Below are positions 9,978 to 20,093 of a stretch of DNA of 64,000 nucleotides, piece by piece (within the stretch, counting starts at the first letter, position 1; every line of letters begins with the position of its first letter). This DNA comes from Pseudomonas synxantha (GTDB lineage Bacteria; Pseudomonadota; Gammaproteobacteria; Pseudomonadales; Pseudomonadaceae), in the NCBI RefSeq assembly GCF_900105675.1, contig NZ_LT629786.1, positions 4,774,001-4,838,000 on the forward strand. Reading direction: 5' to 3'. Made by a program: the position numbers and the translations under genes. The notes beneath the pieces were generated by a model. It was not told where the DNA came from and ran no database searches. It saw nothing but the letters and a program-made list of their open reading frames with translations.

Positions 9978-10166
9978 TCTGAATAACTAACGAGACAATA
10001 AAACCTCCCAACATCAAATTGCGCCCGCCTTGAAACCGCCGCAATAACACCAACAAAAAACCATAAAGGCAGCAATAAATACCTCGAAATTTAATTTTTT
10101 ACAGAAAACCTATCAATTTTTTCCGATCACTTGCCATCTCCCCTGCCCACGGTTAGGGTTGGGCTT

Positions 10167-10244
10167 ATGAAAACCTCTCACACCCTCATTCAGCTCCGCC
10201 AGCACCGCAGCCTGTGCCTCGTCAGCGCACGACTGCCAGGCTGA
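10167..10244 (+). CDS. Possible leuA leader peptide (25 residues)
   Basis: A short ORF reading MKTSHTLIQLRQHRSLCLVS and ending ARLPG sits 87 bases upstream of leuA. It has a weak purine-rich stretch before the ATG (TTAGGGTTGGG). Five of its 25 codons are leucine but they do not form a run, and no clear rho-independent terminator follows. Position and size suggest a translated leader controlling leuA; this is inference. Confidence 0.4.
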   Translation: MKTSHTLIQLRQHRSLCLVSARLPG

Positions 10245-10331
10245 ATCGATCTGCCTCGTCCTTCGCTCCATCCCCAATAACAGCTCCATGGCAGGCCGCC
10301 TCTTCTCGGCCCCTACACAAAGGATTTCCCG

Positions 10332-12011
10332 ATGAGCATGCTTAAAGACCCGTCTTCCAAGTACCGCGCGTTCCCGACTATCGATATTCCGGACCGCACC
10401 TGGCCATCCAAGACCATCACCGCCGCGCCGATCTGGTGCAGCTCCGACCTGCGTGATGGTAACCAGTCGTTGATCGAGCCGATGGATGCTGCGAAAAAAC
10501 TGCGTTTCTGGAAGACCCTGGTTGCCGTCGGCGTGAAGGAAATCGAAGCGTCGTTCCCGGCCGCATCGCAAACCGACTTTGATTTCGTGCGCACCCTGAT
10601 CGAAGACAACCATATCCCCGAGGACACCACCATCCAGGTGCTGACCCAGGGCCGTGAAGACTTGATCGCACGCACCTTCGAATCCCTGCGCGGTGCCAAG
10701 AAGGCCATCGTGCACTTGTACAACGCTACGTCACCGTCGTTTCGCCGCATTGTGTTCAACCAGGACAAGGACGGCATCAAGGCCATCGCGGTCAACGCAG
10801 CCAAGCTGTTTGTCAAATATGCTGCCCAGCAGCCGGAAACCCAGTGGACCTTCGAATACTCCCCGGAGACCTTCAGCGCGACCGAACTCGAGTTCGCCAA
10901 GGAAGTCTGCGACGCAGTGATCGAAGTGTGGAACCCGACGCCCGAGCACAAGATGATCCTCAACCTGCCGGCCACGGTTGAATGCGCCACGCCGAACATC
11001 TATGCCGACCAGATCGAATGGTTCGGTCGCCATATCAACCGTCGCGATAGCGTGATCATCAGCCTGCACACCCATAATGACCGTGGCACTGGCGTAGCCG
11101 CCACCGAGCTGGGCCTGATGGCTGGCGCCGACCGCGTCGAAGGCTGCCTGTTCGGCAACGGCGAGCGTACCGGCAATGTCGACCTGGTGACCGTGGCGCT
11201 GAACCTCTACACACAAGGGGTTAACCCCGAACTGGACTTCTCCGATATCGACGGCGTGCGCAAGGTCGTCGAAGAGTGCAACCAGATCCAGGTGCACCCA
11301 CGTCACCCGTATGTGGGCGACCTGGTCCACACCGCGTTCTCCGGCTCCCACCAGGACGCGATCCGCAAGGGCTTCGCCCAGCAGAAAGACGACGCGCTGT
11401 GGGAAGTACCGTACCTGCCGATCGACCCGGCCGACATTGGCCGCAGCTACGAAGCCGTGATCCGCGTGAACAGCCAGTCGGGCAAAGGCGGCATCGCCTA
11501 CCTGCTGGAGCAGGAATACGACATCAGCTTGCCGCGCCGCATGCAGATCGAATTCAGCCAGGTGGTACAGGCCGAGACCGACCGCGTTGGCCTGGAAATG
11601 ACCGCACCGCAGATCTACGCCCTCCTGCAGCGCGAATACTTGCAAGCCAACACCCCGTACGCGCTGGTCAGCCATCGTTTGCAGGAAGAAAACGGCAACA
11701 GCTTTGTCGAGGTGGAAGTCTCCGGCAAGGGCCAGGGCGAAACCAACCTGCACTGGAAAGGCAAAGGCAACGGTGCGCTGGAAGCCTTGGTGGCTGGCCT
11801 GCCGATTGGCGTGGAGATCATGGACTACAACGAGCATGCAATCGGCGCGGGCACCAACGCCAAGGCGGCAGCCTACATTGAACTGCGTGTGAACGGCGAG
11901 CGTCCGGTGCATGGCGTGGGTATCGATGAGAACATCACTACAGCCAGCTTCAAGGCGCTGTTCAGTGCGCTGAACCGCTCGTTGAGTCAGCAGGAAGCGA
12001 AGGCGGCGTAA
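10332..12011 (+). CDS. leuA: 2-isopropylmalate synthase
   Basis: Condenses acetyl-CoA with 2-oxoisovalerate, the first committed step of leucine synthesis. The 559-residue protein is the longer form of LeuA: a TIM barrel with [15 protein letters not shown] (residues about 37-51) and the metal-binding [16 protein letters not shown], followed by the C-terminal LeuA regulatory domain that binds leucine for feedback inhibition. The start ATG follows AAGGATTTCCCG. It is a single-gene unit with a hairpin terminator behind it and a possible leader ORF in front. Confidence 0.97.
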   Translation: MSMLKDPSSKYRAFPTIDIPDRTWPSKTITAAPIWCSSDLRDGNQSLIEPMDAAKKLRFWKTLVAVGVKEIEASFPAASQTDFDFVRTLIEDNHIPEDTTIQVLTQGREDLIARTFESLRGAKKAIVHLYNATSPSFRRIVFNQDKDGIKAIAVNAAKLFVKYAAQQPETQWTFEYSPETFSATELEFAKEVCDAVIEVWNPTPEHKMILNLPATVECATPNIYADQIEWFGRHINRRDSVIISLHTHNDRGTGVAATELGLMAGADRVEGCLFGNGERTGNVDLVTVALNLYTQGVNPELDFSDIDGVRKVVEECNQIQVHPRHPYVGDLVHTAFSGSHQDAIRKGFAQQKDDALWEVPYLPIDPADIGRSYEAVIRVNSQSGKGGIAYLLEQEYDISLPRRMQIEFSQVVQAETDRVGLEMTAPQIYALLQREYLQANTPYALVSHRLQEENGNSFVEVEVSGKGQGETNLHWKGKGNGALEALVAGLPIGVEIMDYNEHAIGAGTNAKAAAYIELRVNGERPVHGVGIDENITTASFKALFSALNRSLSQQEAKAA

Positions 12012-12027
12012 GTTATCGGCGCAATGC

Positions 12028-12063
12028 AAAAGGCCCCTGGGTGAGAATCCAAGGGCCTTTTTA
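12028..12063 (+). terminator. Rho-independent terminator of leuA
   Basis: AAAGGCCC pairs with GGGCCTTT around a ~16-base loop and is followed by a T-run, 16 bases after the leuA stop. Confidence 0.75.
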
Positions 12064-12093
12064 CTTGGGCTATGGTGGTGCTGCTGATGGCCT

Positions 12094-12168
12094 CATCGGG
12101 GGCAAGCCCCCTCCCACATTTGAAGGTATTCACAAGTCAAAAAGTGAGAGGGGACTTGCCCCCGATGG
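12094..12168. repeat. REPIN (inverted pair of REP sequences)
   Basis: CATCGGGGGCAAGCCCCCTC (12094 on) and GTGAGAGGGGACTTGCCCCC (12144 on) face each other across about 25 bases, between leuA and the convergent amidase gene. The second unit has two substitutions from the consensus. Confidence 0.88.
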
Positions 12169-12175
12169 CGGCCTG

Positions 12176-12967
12176 TCAGACAAACTGAAAACTATCGGCA
12201 TCCAGATTCGCTGGGAATTTGGTGCGATACGCTGCCAACTCAGCCGCCTCCAGGCACACCTGAAACACTCCGTCCGCCTCGCCTGCACTCAGCAAGGTCT
12301 CGCCCTGGAAATCCAGTACCTGGCTATCCCCCGTATACGCAAAGCCCTTGCCATCCGTCCCGACCCGGTTCACTGCCGCCACGTAACACAGGTTTTCAAT
12401 CGCCCGCGCCGGCAGCAAGCGGTTCCAATGCTGACGCCGCGCACCGGGCCAATTGGCGGTGTACAGCAGCAGGTCGGTGTCCTGGGCATCCCGACTCCAT
12501 ACCGGGAAGCGCAGGTCGTAGCAGATCAGCGGACGAATACGCCAGCCCTTCAACTCAAACTGCACCTGACGCTCGCCGGGGGTGTAGTGATCGTGTTCAC
12601 CGGCCATGCGGAACAGGTGGCGCTTGTCGTAATGCAGCACCTCGCCATCCGGCCTGGCCCACAGCAAGCGGTTGCGATGGCTGCCATCAGCGGCCTGGAT
12701 AATCACGCTACCGGTGATCACCGCGTTGTACTTGGCCGCCTGGGCCTGGAGCCATTGATGGGTCGGGCCGTTTTCCGGCTCGGCCAGAGTGGCCGACTCC
12801 ATGGAGAAACCGGTGGTGAACATTTCCGGCAGCACGATCAAATCGGCGCCGATGGCCTGCTCAAGCAGCAGTTGAAAATGCTCGAGGTTGGCCTGGCGGT
12901 CATGCCATACCAGGGTGGTCTGGATCAGGGCGATATTGAGGTTCGGTAGTGCACTCAGATCACGCAT
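12176..12967 (-). CDS. Omega-amidase, nitrilase superfamily (YafV-like)
   Basis: A 263-residue carbon-nitrogen hydrolase. The Glu-Lys-Cys triad is visible in LPEMFTTG, YDKRHLF and LICYDLRFP. YafV-type enzymes hydrolyse 2-oxoglutaramate, the keto acid made when glutamine is used as amino donor. The start MRDLSALPN (ATG at 12965-12967) overlaps the end of the upstream aminotransferase gene by 13 bases, so the two are translationally linked. The pairing supports a glutamine transaminase / omega-amidase function, probably in methionine salvage. Confidence 0.9.
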   Translation of the reverse strand: MRDLSALPNLNIALIQTTLVWHDRQANLEHFQLLLEQAIGADLIVLPEMFTTGFSMESATLAEPENGPTHQWLQAQAAKYNAVITGSVIIQAADGSHRNRLLWARPDGEVLHYDKRHLFRMAGEHDHYTPGERQVQFELKGWRIRPLICYDLRFPVWSRDAQDTDLLLYTANWPGARRQHWNRLLPARAIENLCYVAAVNRVGTDGKGFAYTGDSQVLDFQGETLLSAGEADGVFQVCLEAAELAAYRTKFPANLDADSFQFV

Positions 12968-14103
12968 AGTTTTTCCGCCGCCTGTTGCAGCGTCTCCTCG
13001 CGTTTGGCAAAGCACAAGCGCACCAGGCGCTGGCCTTGGGGTGGGTGCTGGTAGAACACCGAGACCGGAATGGTTGCCACGCCTTGTTCGCGGGTCATCC
13101 ACAGCGACATGGCAACGTCATCCAGGTCCGGCCGAATCTTTGAGTAATCCACCAGTTGGAAGTAAGTGCCGGCCACCCGGGTAAAGCTGAAGCGCGACGG
13201 CGCCAGCAGGCCGCAGAACAAGTCACGCTTGGCTTGGTAAAACGCCGGCAGTTCTTCAACGTGCTCCGGGTGCTCGGCCATGAAGTCTGCCAAAGCGTAC
13301 TGCAAAGGGGTCACGCCGCAGAAGTTGACATATTGATGCACCTTGCGCAGCTCGGCGCTGAGGGCCGGGGGAGCGACCACGTAGCCGGTTTTCCAGCCGG
13401 TTACGTGATAGGTCTTGCCGAAGGAGCTGACCACGAAAGCGCGCTGATACAGCTCTTCGTGGGCAAGAACACTGATGTGGGGCACACCGTCGAACACCAG
13501 ATGTTCGTAGACCTCATCGCTGACCAGGTAGATATCGCGGTCGCGGATCAGTTCGGCCAACTGGTCCAGCTCGGCACGGCTGATCAGTGCGCCAGTCGGG
13601 TTATGGGGCGAGTTGATGATGATCATGCGGGTGCGCGGTGACAGCGCCGCCTTGATCTTCTCGAAGTCGAGGGCAAAACCGTCCAGGCTCAGTTGCACGT
13701 GCACGCAACGACCACCGGCCAGCTCCACCGAGGGCTCATAGCTGTCGTAGCTGGGGTCGAACACGATGACTTCATCGCCATTGCGAATCACCGCCTGGAT
13801 CGCACAGAAGATCGCCTCAGTGGCGCCAGGGGTGATGGTCACCTCGCTGTCGGCATTGACTATGGCGCTATAACTGCGAGCAACCTTGGCGGCCACCTGC
13901 TGCCGCAACACGGGCAAGCCGGTCATGGGCGCGTATTGGTTGTGACCCAGAGCGATATGCTTGCCCACTGCGTCGAGCAAACCTTGCGGGCCATTGAAAT
14001 CCGGGAAACCCTGGGACAGGTTGAGCGCGCCGGTTTCAGCAGCGAGTTGCGACATGGTGGTGAAAATGGTCGTGCCGACGTTCGGCAGCTTGCTGGTGAT
14101 CAT
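12955..14103 (-). CDS. PLP-dependent methionine aminotransferase (YbdL-like)
   Basis: A 382-residue fold-type I class aminotransferase. The PLP lysine is K230 in SSFGKTYHVTGWK; N168 (NSPHNPTG) and D196 (LVSDEVYEH) are the other cofactor contacts. It closely follows the E. coli YbdL / kynurenine-glutamine transaminase K pattern, acting on methionine or its keto acid with glutamine. It overlaps the following omega-amidase gene by 13 bases, which removes the resulting ketoglutaramate and makes the reaction irreversible. Confidence 0.92.
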   Translation of the reverse strand: MITSKLPNVGTTIFTTMSQLAAETGALNLSQGFPDFNGPQGLLDAVGKHIALGHNQYAPMTGLPVLRQQVAAKVARSYSAIVNADSEVTITPGATEAIFCAIQAVIRNGDEVIVFDPSYDSYEPSVELAGGRCVHVQLSLDGFALDFEKIKAALSPRTRMIIINSPHNPTGALISRAELDQLAELIRDRDIYLVSDEVYEHLVFDGVPHISVLAHEELYQRAFVVSSFGKTYHVTGWKTGYVVAPPALSAELRKVHQYVNFCGVTPLQYALADFMAEHPEHVEELPAFYQAKRDLFCGLLAPSRFSFTRVAGTYFQLVDYSKIRPDLDDVAMSLWMTREQGVATIPVSVFYQHPPQGQRLVRLCFAKREETLQQAAEKLCVI

Positions 14104-14177
14104 CGAAGGCCCCTGCAGGTGAGCCCCAAGTTTTAAGCTGCCAATTGCATCGGGTCAAGGCACAAACGGTCGCGCAT

Positions 14178-14203
14178 AAAAAAGGGCTCCAAAGGAGCCC
14201 TCT
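14178..14203 (-). terminator. Terminator of the der transcript
   Basis: On the minus strand GGGCTCC-TTT-GGAGCCC is followed by six T residues, 35 bases after the der stop codon. Confidence 0.85.
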
Positions 14204-14237
14204 CTTGCAGCTTGTCGCTCACAACTTAAAGCGCCTG

Positions 14238-15707
14238 CTATTTCTTGTCGCGACGCTTCTTGTCGGCCTTCTTGTGGTGAGTCATCAAACGACGCTTCTT
14301 GTTCACCTGACGGTCGGTCAGTGTGTTCTTGTTGCCTTCGTATGGGTTCTCGCCACCCTTGAACTCGATGCGGATCGGCGTACCGACCAGTTTCAAGACT
14401 CGGCGGTAAGTGTTTTCCAGGTAACGCACGTAGGACTTGGGCACCTTCTCGATCTGATTACCATGGATCACGATAATCGGCGGGTTGGCACCACCCAAGT
14501 GGGCGTAACGCAGTTTGATCCGGCGGTTGTTGACCATCGGCGGGGCGTGCTCGCCCACGGCGTCTTCGAGGATCTGGGTCAGGCGGTTGGTCGGCCAACG
14601 GGTAACCGCAGACTTGAACGAGTTCTGTACGGAGGCGTAGAGGTTGCCTACGCCCGTACCGTGCAGTGCCGAGATAAAGTGGATATCGGCAAACTCAACG
14701 AAGAACAACCGACGCTGCAGCTCAATCTTGACGAAATCGCGCTCGCTCGGCGTCATGCCGTCCCACTTGTTGATCGCGATCACCAGGGCCCGACCGGCTT
14801 CCAGGGCAAAGCCCAGCAGGTTGAGATCGTGGTCTACCACGCCCTCGCGGGCGTCCATCACGAAGATCACCACGTTGGCGTCTTTGATTGCCTGCAGGGT
14901 TTTGACCACGGAGAACTTTTCAACTTCTTCGTGGATCTTGCCGCGCTTGCGCACACCCGCGGTGTCGATCAGCGTGTACTTCTCGTCGTTACGCTCGAAC
15001 GGGATGTAGATACTGTCGCGAGTGGTGCCGGGCTGGTCGTAGACGATAACGCGGTCTTCACCGAGCATGCGGTTGACCAGCGTCGACTTGCCGACGTTCG
15101 GGCGACCAATGATGGCGATCTTGATACCGTCTTTTTCGCTCGGGCCAGGAATGCGCTTGGCTTCCTCGCCTTCGGCAACGATCTCTTCATCACCCTCTTC
15201 TTCCTCGACGTCATCCTTGGGGAAATCGCGCAGGGCGATTTCCAGCATCTGGGTGATGCCGCGACCGTGGGCACCGGCGACCGGGATCGCGTCTCCCAGG
15301 CCCATCGGGCTGAATTCGGCACGGGCCGCCTCAGGATCGATGTTGTCGATCTTGTTGGCGACCAGATAGGAACGCTTGTTACGCTTGCGCAGGTGCTCGC
15401 CAATCATCTGGTCGGCAGCGGTGTAGCCGGCGCGGGCGTCCACCAGGAACAGCACGACATCGGCTTCTTCAATAGCCAGCAGCGACTGCTCGGCCATCTT
15501 TTCGTCCATGCCATGCTCGTCACCGGAGATACCACCGGTGTCGACGATAATGTAGGAGCGCCCTTGCCACTTTGCCTCACCGTATTGGCGATCACGGGTC
15601 AGACCGGACAAGTCGCCGACGATGGCGTCGCGAGTCCTGGTCAGGCGGTTGAACAAGGTGGACTTGCCGACGTTAGGTCGGCCCACCAGGGCGATTACGG
15701 GAACCAT
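14238..15707 (-). CDS. der: Ribosome-assembly GTPase Der (EngA)
   Basis: Essential double-GTPase for maturation of the 50S subunit. The 489 residues contain two complete G domains, each with GRPNVGKS (first at residues 9-16), DTGG / DTAG and NKxD (VANKIDN, AINKWDG), then the C-terminal KH-like domain and a Lys/Arg-rich tail ([13 protein letters not shown]). The start MVPVIALVG is chosen at 15707 because GGAG lies six bases before that ATG; the longer GTG reading would place the GGAG inside the coding region. It is the last gene of the hisS-bamB-der group. Confidence 0.97.
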   Translation of the reverse strand: MVPVIALVGRPNVGKSTLFNRLTRTRDAIVGDLSGLTRDRQYGEAKWQGRSYIIVDTGGISGDEHGMDEKMAEQSLLAIEEADVVLFLVDARAGYTAADQMIGEHLRKRNKRSYLVANKIDNIDPEAARAEFSPMGLGDAIPVAGAHGRGITQMLEIALRDFPKDDVEEEEGDEEIVAEGEEAKRIPGPSEKDGIKIAIIGRPNVGKSTLVNRMLGEDRVIVYDQPGTTRDSIYIPFERNDEKYTLIDTAGVRKRGKIHEEVEKFSVVKTLQAIKDANVVIFVMDAREGVVDHDLNLLGFALEAGRALVIAINKWDGMTPSERDFVKIELQRRLFFVEFADIHFISALHGTGVGNLYASVQNSFKSAVTRWPTNRLTQILEDAVGEHAPPMVNNRRIKLRYAHLGGANPPIIVIHGNQIEKVPKSYVRYLENTYRRVLKLVGTPIRIEFKGGENPYEGNKNTLTDRQVNKKRRLMTHHKKADKKRRDKK

Positions 15708-15841
15708 GCGGCTCTCCACTTCGTTATTTCAGAAAATACAAAAGCCGCTGCAGGGCAGCGGCTGGTGCTCGGGGCAGCATCGTCAGATGCCGCATGCCCC
15801 GCCGAAGCAGGGCCGCCTGGGTGTTACCCCAAGCATAGTTC

Positions 15842-16993
15842 TTACTTGATGGTCAGGGCTTCCAGCGTGCCGCCGTTGCCATACACATAAAGCATGTTAC
15901 CTACCACCAGCGGGCGTGCACGCAGGCCGTCGCTGTCAATACGCTGGCGACCCACAAAGCGACCGTCCACCTGGCTCAGCAGGTGCAGGTAACCTTCGAA
16001 GTCACCTACCGCTACGTAGCTGGAGAAAACTTCCGGAGCCGACAGTTGACGGCGAGCCAGTGAGTCGTTGCTCCACAGTGCGGTGGTGGAACGCTCATCG
16101 ACGCTTTCAACCGTGCCGGAGGCCAGGCTCACATAGACGCTGCCAAACCCTTGGGCGACACCCGCATAGCTGGAAGCATCACGCTGCCAGTTGACGCGAC
16201 CGCTTTGCAGGTCCAGCGCGGCAACACGGCCCTGATAGGTGGCGACATAAAGGGTTTCACCCGACAGCAGCAAGCCACCGTCGATGTCCACGACGCGATC
16301 CAGCTCGGAACGACCTTGTGGGATAGCCACACGGGTTTCCCAGGCCGGCACGCCGTTCTGGGTATTCAGGGCGACCACTTTACCGGTCGACAGGCCGGCA
16401 ACGGCGAGGTTGTTGGTCACAATCGGACCACTGGTACCGCGCAGGGTCAACACCGCCGGAGTGCTGTCGTACAACCAACGCTGGTCGCCGGTGGAGGCCT
16501 CCAGGCCGATCACGCGATCATCCTGGGTTTGTACCACGACGATATCGCCGTTGGTCGCAGGTGCCGAGAGCACTTCACTGGTCACGCGAGCGCGCCATTT
16601 CTCTTCGCCGGTGCTGGAGTCGAGTGCGACCACATCACCTTTGAGCGTGCCGATCAGAACCATGCCGTAGCCGACGCCCACACCACCGGAAACCGGCAGT
16701 TCGAGGTCTTTTTTCCACTTCACATCGCCATTCATGCGATCCATGGCAATGACGACGCCGGTGGAGTCGGTGGCGACGATGTTGTCGCCGTCAATAGCCG
16801 GCTGCAACAGGTTGTAGAGGTCGCCCTGACCATCACCGACGGAGCGGCTCCATTGCTTTTGCAGGACCACTTCTTCCTTGAAGCTGGTCAGCTCGGCAGG
16901 CGGCAGTTCTTTTTTGCTGTTGCTGCTGCAACCCGCGGCCAAAACGGCCAGAGCCAGCAATGCTGCATGTTTCCAACGGATCACGTCACGCAT
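15842..16993 (-). CDS. bamB: Outer-membrane assembly lipoprotein BamB
   Basis: A 383-residue periplasmic lipoprotein of the BAM complex, which inserts beta-barrel proteins into the outer membrane. The start MRDVIRWKHAALLALAVLAA is followed by the lipobox cysteine (AAGC, about residue 21). The remainder is a PQQ-like eight-bladed propeller with repeated blades of the form VVALDxxTGxxxW. The ATG at 16993 overlaps the end of the upstream TPR gene by 8 bases. Confidence 0.96.
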   Translation of the reverse strand: MRDVIRWKHAALLALAVLAAGCSSNSKKELPPAELTSFKEEVVLQKQWSRSVGDGQGDLYNLLQPAIDGDNIVATDSTGVVIAMDRMNGDVKWKKDLELPVSGGVGVGYGMVLIGTLKGDVVALDSSTGEEKWRARVTSEVLSAPATNGDIVVVQTQDDRVIGLEASTGDQRWLYDSTPAVLTLRGTSGPIVTNNLAVAGLSTGKVVALNTQNGVPAWETRVAIPQGRSELDRVVDIDGGLLLSGETLYVATYQGRVAALDLQSGRVNWQRDASSYAGVAQGFGSVYVSLASGTVESVDERSTTALWSNDSLARRQLSAPEVFSSYVAVGDFEGYLHLLSQVDGRFVGRQRIDSDGLRARPLVVGNMLYVYGNGGTLEALTIK

Positions 16994-17627
16994 CCCCTTT
17001 GGCCAAGTCGTCGAGCTTGATTTGTAAGCCACCGACCGCCGCTTCATCAGACAGCGCCGCCTTGGCTTTTTGGTACGCAGCATGGGCTTCGTCGGTACGA
17101 CCCAATTGGACCAACAGGTCGCCCTTGAGCTCTTCGCGAGTGGCCACGAATGCCTTGTCAGCATCGCCGTCGAGCAGTTTGAGTGCTTCGTCAGCCTTGT
17201 TCTGTGCCGCCAATACCTGTGCCAGGCGCTGACGTGCGATTTCACCCAGGGTCGGGTTGGTCGGCTTGTCGGCGATGGCCTTCAGTTCGGTGGCGGCGTC
17301 ATCCAGCTTGCCGGTGTCGACCGCGACTTTCGCGACGAACAGGCTACCGTACTGGGCGTAAGTGCTGCCGCCGAATTCGTTCTTCAGCTTGCCGGCCAGG
17401 TCTGCAACCTGCGCGGGGTCAGGCTTGCCGTCCGGCGTCAGGGTAGTTTCCAGCAATTGCTGATAAACGATCGAGGCGCCCTGGGACTGGTTGGCCTGAT
17501 ACTTGGTCCAGGCTTGCCAGCCGAACACCACCACTAACGCCAGCAGGCCGCCAGTGACCAGGGGCTTGCCGTTACGCTGCCACCAGTCCTTGAACTCGGC
17601 CAGTTGCTCATCATCAGTACTCGACAC
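16986..17627 (-). CDS. YfgM-like TPR protein associated with SecYEG
   Basis: A 213-residue single-pass membrane protein: cytoplasmic start (MSSTDDEQLAEFKDWWQRNG), one membrane helix (LVTGGLLALVVVFGWQAW, about residues 23-40) and a periplasmic tetratricopeptide domain rich in Ala/Lys/Leu helices. YfgM-type proteins sit beside the Sec translocon and hand secreted chains to periplasmic chaperones. It lies between hisS and bamB as in most gammaproteobacteria. Confidence 0.93.
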   Translation of the reverse strand: MSSTDDEQLAEFKDWWQRNGKPLVTGGLLALVVVFGWQAWTKYQANQSQGASIVYQQLLETTLTPDGKPDPAQVADLAGKLKNEFGGSTYAQYGSLFVAKVAVDTGKLDDAATELKAIADKPTNPTLGEIARQRLAQVLAAQNKADEALKLLDGDADKAFVATREELKGDLLVQLGRTDEAHAAYQKAKAALSDEAAVGGLQIKLDDLAKGDA

Positions 17628-17668
17628 CCCAATACTCCTTAATCGCTAAATTCGGCTGTTCGACAGCT

Positions 17669-18958
17669 TCAACCCTGCACGACGCAGGTGGCCAAGTGCG
17701 CAGCGAGCGCATCAAAGGCAATGTTCTGTTGTTCGCCCTGGCCACGCAGGGGTTTGAAACCTATCACTTGCTGGCCCAGCTCATCATCGCCGAGGATCAG
17801 CGCATACAGCGCACCGCTCTTGTCGGCCTTCTTGAACTGGCTTTTGAAGCTACCGGCGCCGGCATTGATCTGCAGCCGCAGGTTCGGCAGTTGGTCGCGC
17901 ACTTTTTCGCTCAAGGCCAGGGCAGCCAGTTCGGCGGCCTCGCCAAAGGCGCACAGGTACACATCCACCTGACGGGAAATCTCTTCGGGCACCTGCTCGA
18001 GGGTTTCGAGCAGCAGGATCAGCCGCTCAATGCCCATGGCAAAACCTACGCCCGGGGTCGGCTTGCCACCCATTTGCTCCACCAGGCCGTCGTAGCGACC
18101 ACCGGCACACACGGTACCCTGGGCGCCGAGTTTGTCGGTGACCCACTCGAACACGGTCTTGCTGTAGTAATCGAGGCCACGCACCAGTTTCGGGTTGATC
18201 ACGTAGGGAATACCCGCGGCATCCAGGCGAGCCTTAAGGCCCTCGAAGTGCACGCGGGATTCGTCGTCCAGGTAGTCGGCCATCTTTGGCGCATCGACCA
18301 GCACGGCCTGGGTGTCGGCGTTCTTGGTGTCCAGCACGCGCAACGGGTTGGTCTTCAGACGGCGCTGGCTGTCTTCGTCCAATTTGTCCAAGTGCGCGGA
18401 CAGGTACTCGACCAGGGCTTCGCGATAGCGGCCCCGGGACTCGCTGGTGCCCAGGCTGTTGAGTTCGAGCTTGACCGCATCGCGGATGCCCAACTGGCCC
18501 CACAGGCGCCAGGTCAGTACGATCAGCTCGGCATCGATGTCCGGACCGTCAAGGTTGAAGACTTCGCAACCGATCTGGTGGAACTGTCGATAGCGACCTT
18601 TCTGCGGGCGCTCGTGGCGAAACATCGGGCCGATGTACCAGAGCTTCTGGGTCTGGCCACCGCCGGTGATGCCATGCTCAAGTACGGCGCGCACGCACGC
18701 AGCAGTGCCTTCCGGACGCAGGGTCAGGGAGTCGCCGTTGCGGTCTTCGAAGGTGTACATCTCTTTTTCGACGATGTCGGTCACTTCACCGATGGAGCGC
18801 TTGAACAGCTCGGTGAACTCGACGATCGGCATGCGGATCTGCTTGTAACCGTAGTTATCCAACAGGCGCGCGACCGTGCTCTCGAAGTAGCGCCACAGTG
18901 GCGTCTGCTCCGGCAGGATGTCGTTCATGCCACGAATGGCTTGCAGAGACTTGCTCAC
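17669..18958 (-). CDS. hisS: Histidyl-tRNA synthetase
   Basis: Charges tRNA-His. The 429-residue class II synthetase shows motif 2 around [19 protein letters not shown], the histidine-specific region [15 protein letters not shown], motif 3 ([13 protein letters not shown]), and a C-terminal anticodon-binding domain. It lies 23 bases downstream of ispG on the same strand. Confidence 0.98.
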   Translation of the reverse strand: MSKSLQAIRGMNDILPEQTPLWRYFESTVARLLDNYGYKQIRMPIVEFTELFKRSIGEVTDIVEKEMYTFEDRNGDSLTLRPEGTAACVRAVLEHGITGGGQTQKLWYIGPMFRHERPQKGRYRQFHQIGCEVFNLDGPDIDAELIVLTWRLWGQLGIRDAVKLELNSLGTSESRGRYREALVEYLSAHLDKLDEDSQRRLKTNPLRVLDTKNADTQAVLVDAPKMADYLDDESRVHFEGLKARLDAAGIPYVINPKLVRGLDYYSKTVFEWVTDKLGAQGTVCAGGRYDGLVEQMGGKPTPGVGFAMGIERLILLLETLEQVPEEISRQVDVYLCAFGEAAELAALALSEKVRDQLPNLRLQINAGAGSFKSQFKKADKSGALYALILGDDELGQQVIGFKPLRGQGEQQNIAFDALAAHLATCVVQG

Positions 18959-18981
18959 ATCAAATCCTTAAATTCGTTCAA

Positions 18982-20091
18982 TCAGCCGCGAGCGATCAGC
19001 GCTGCGTCAGCGGCGACCTTCTCGGCCGCTTTCTCGCGGATCAGCTTTTCCAGCTGATCCACCAGATTGTCATTCGTCAGTTTCTGCGACGGCTTGCCGT
19101 CGATGTAAATCAGGTTCGGCGTACCGCCAGTCAGGCCCACATGGGCCTCCTTGGCTTCGCCCGGCCCGTTGACCACACAACCGATCACTGCGACATCCAG
19201 CGGCACCAGCAGGTCTTCGAGGCGCAACTCCAGATCGTTCATGGTTTTCACCACGTCGAAGTTCTGCCGCGAGCAGCTCGGGCAGGCAATGAAGTTGATA
19301 CCACGGGAACGCAAGCGCAGGGACTTGAGAATGTCGTAACCGACCTTCACTTCCTCTACGGGGTCTGCCGCCAGGGAGATGCGGATAGTATCGCCAATCC
19401 CTTCGGCGAGCAGCATACCGAGACCCACGGCAGATTTCACTGTGCCTGAGCGCAAACCGCCCGCTTCGGTGATACCCAGGTGCAACGGCTGCACGATTTC
19501 CTTGGCCAGCAGGCGGTAGGCTTCTACCGCCATGAACACGTCGGAGGCCTTTACGCTGACCTTGAAGTCCTGGAAATTCAGGCGTTCGAGGTGCTCAACG
19601 TGGCGCAGTGCCGACTCGACCAGGGCCGCCGGCGTCGGCTCGCCGTATTTTTTCTGCAGGTCTTTTTCCAGGGAACCGGCGTTGACACCGATGCGGATCG
19701 GGATACCACGATCACGGGCAGCATCCACCACGGCGCGCACACGGTCTTCGCGACCGATATTGCCCGGGTTGATACGCAGGCAATCCACGCCCAACTCGGC
19801 GACGCGCAACGCGATCTTGTAATCGAAGTGAATGTCGGCAACCAACGGCACCTTGACCAGCTGCTTGATACGGCCGAAAGCCTCGGCGGCATCCATATCC
19901 GGTACGGAAACCCGCACGATGTCCACACCGGCCGCTTCCAGACGGTTGATCTGGGCCACGGTAGCTGCCACATCGTTGGTGTCGCTGTTGGTCATGCTTT
20001 GAACTGCAATGGGGGCATCGCCGCCCACCGGCACAGAGCCGACCCAGATCTTGCGCGATACGCGACGTTTGATTGGAGATTCGCCGTGCAT
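18982..20091 (-). CDS. ispG: 4-hydroxy-3-methylbut-2-enyl diphosphate synthase
   Basis: Converts MEcPP to HMBPP in the non-mevalonate isoprenoid pathway using a 4Fe-4S cluster. The 369-residue protein has the TIM-barrel N-terminus ([20 protein letters not shown]) and cluster cysteines in [10 protein letters not shown] and [11 protein letters not shown]. It is three bases downstream of rodZ, so probably cotranscribed. Proximity to the isc operon is convenient because the enzyme needs Fe-S clusters. Confidence 0.98.
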   Translation of the reverse strand: MHGESPIKRRVSRKIWVGSVPVGGDAPIAVQSMTNSDTNDVAATVAQINRLEAAGVDIVRVSVPDMDAAEAFGRIKQLVKVPLVADIHFDYKIALRVAELGVDCLRINPGNIGREDRVRAVVDAARDRGIPIRIGVNAGSLEKDLQKKYGEPTPAALVESALRHVEHLERLNFQDFKVSVKASDVFMAVEAYRLLAKEIVQPLHLGITEAGGLRSGTVKSAVGLGMLLAEGIGDTIRISLAADPVEEVKVGYDILKSLRLRSRGINFIACPSCSRQNFDVVKTMNDLELRLEDLLVPLDVAVIGCVVNGPGEAKEAHVGLTGGTPNLIYIDGKPSQKLTNDNLVDQLEKLIREKAAEKVAADAALIARG

Positions 20092-20093
20092 GA

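Noticed and set aside
10245..10331. T-box or leucine riboswitch in the leuA leader
   Set aside because: No T-box sequence, specifier structure or U-tailed terminator was found; only a short GGCCG/CGGCC stem is present.
10731..12029. 432-residue open frame antisense to leuA
   Set aside because: leuA in the opposite frame is complete and unmistakable; the antisense frame has His/Val/Ala-rich shadow composition and no ribosome binding site. The same applies to long antisense frames over der (14145-15890), secD (34400-35656), iscS (27383-28567) and hisS (17696-19057).
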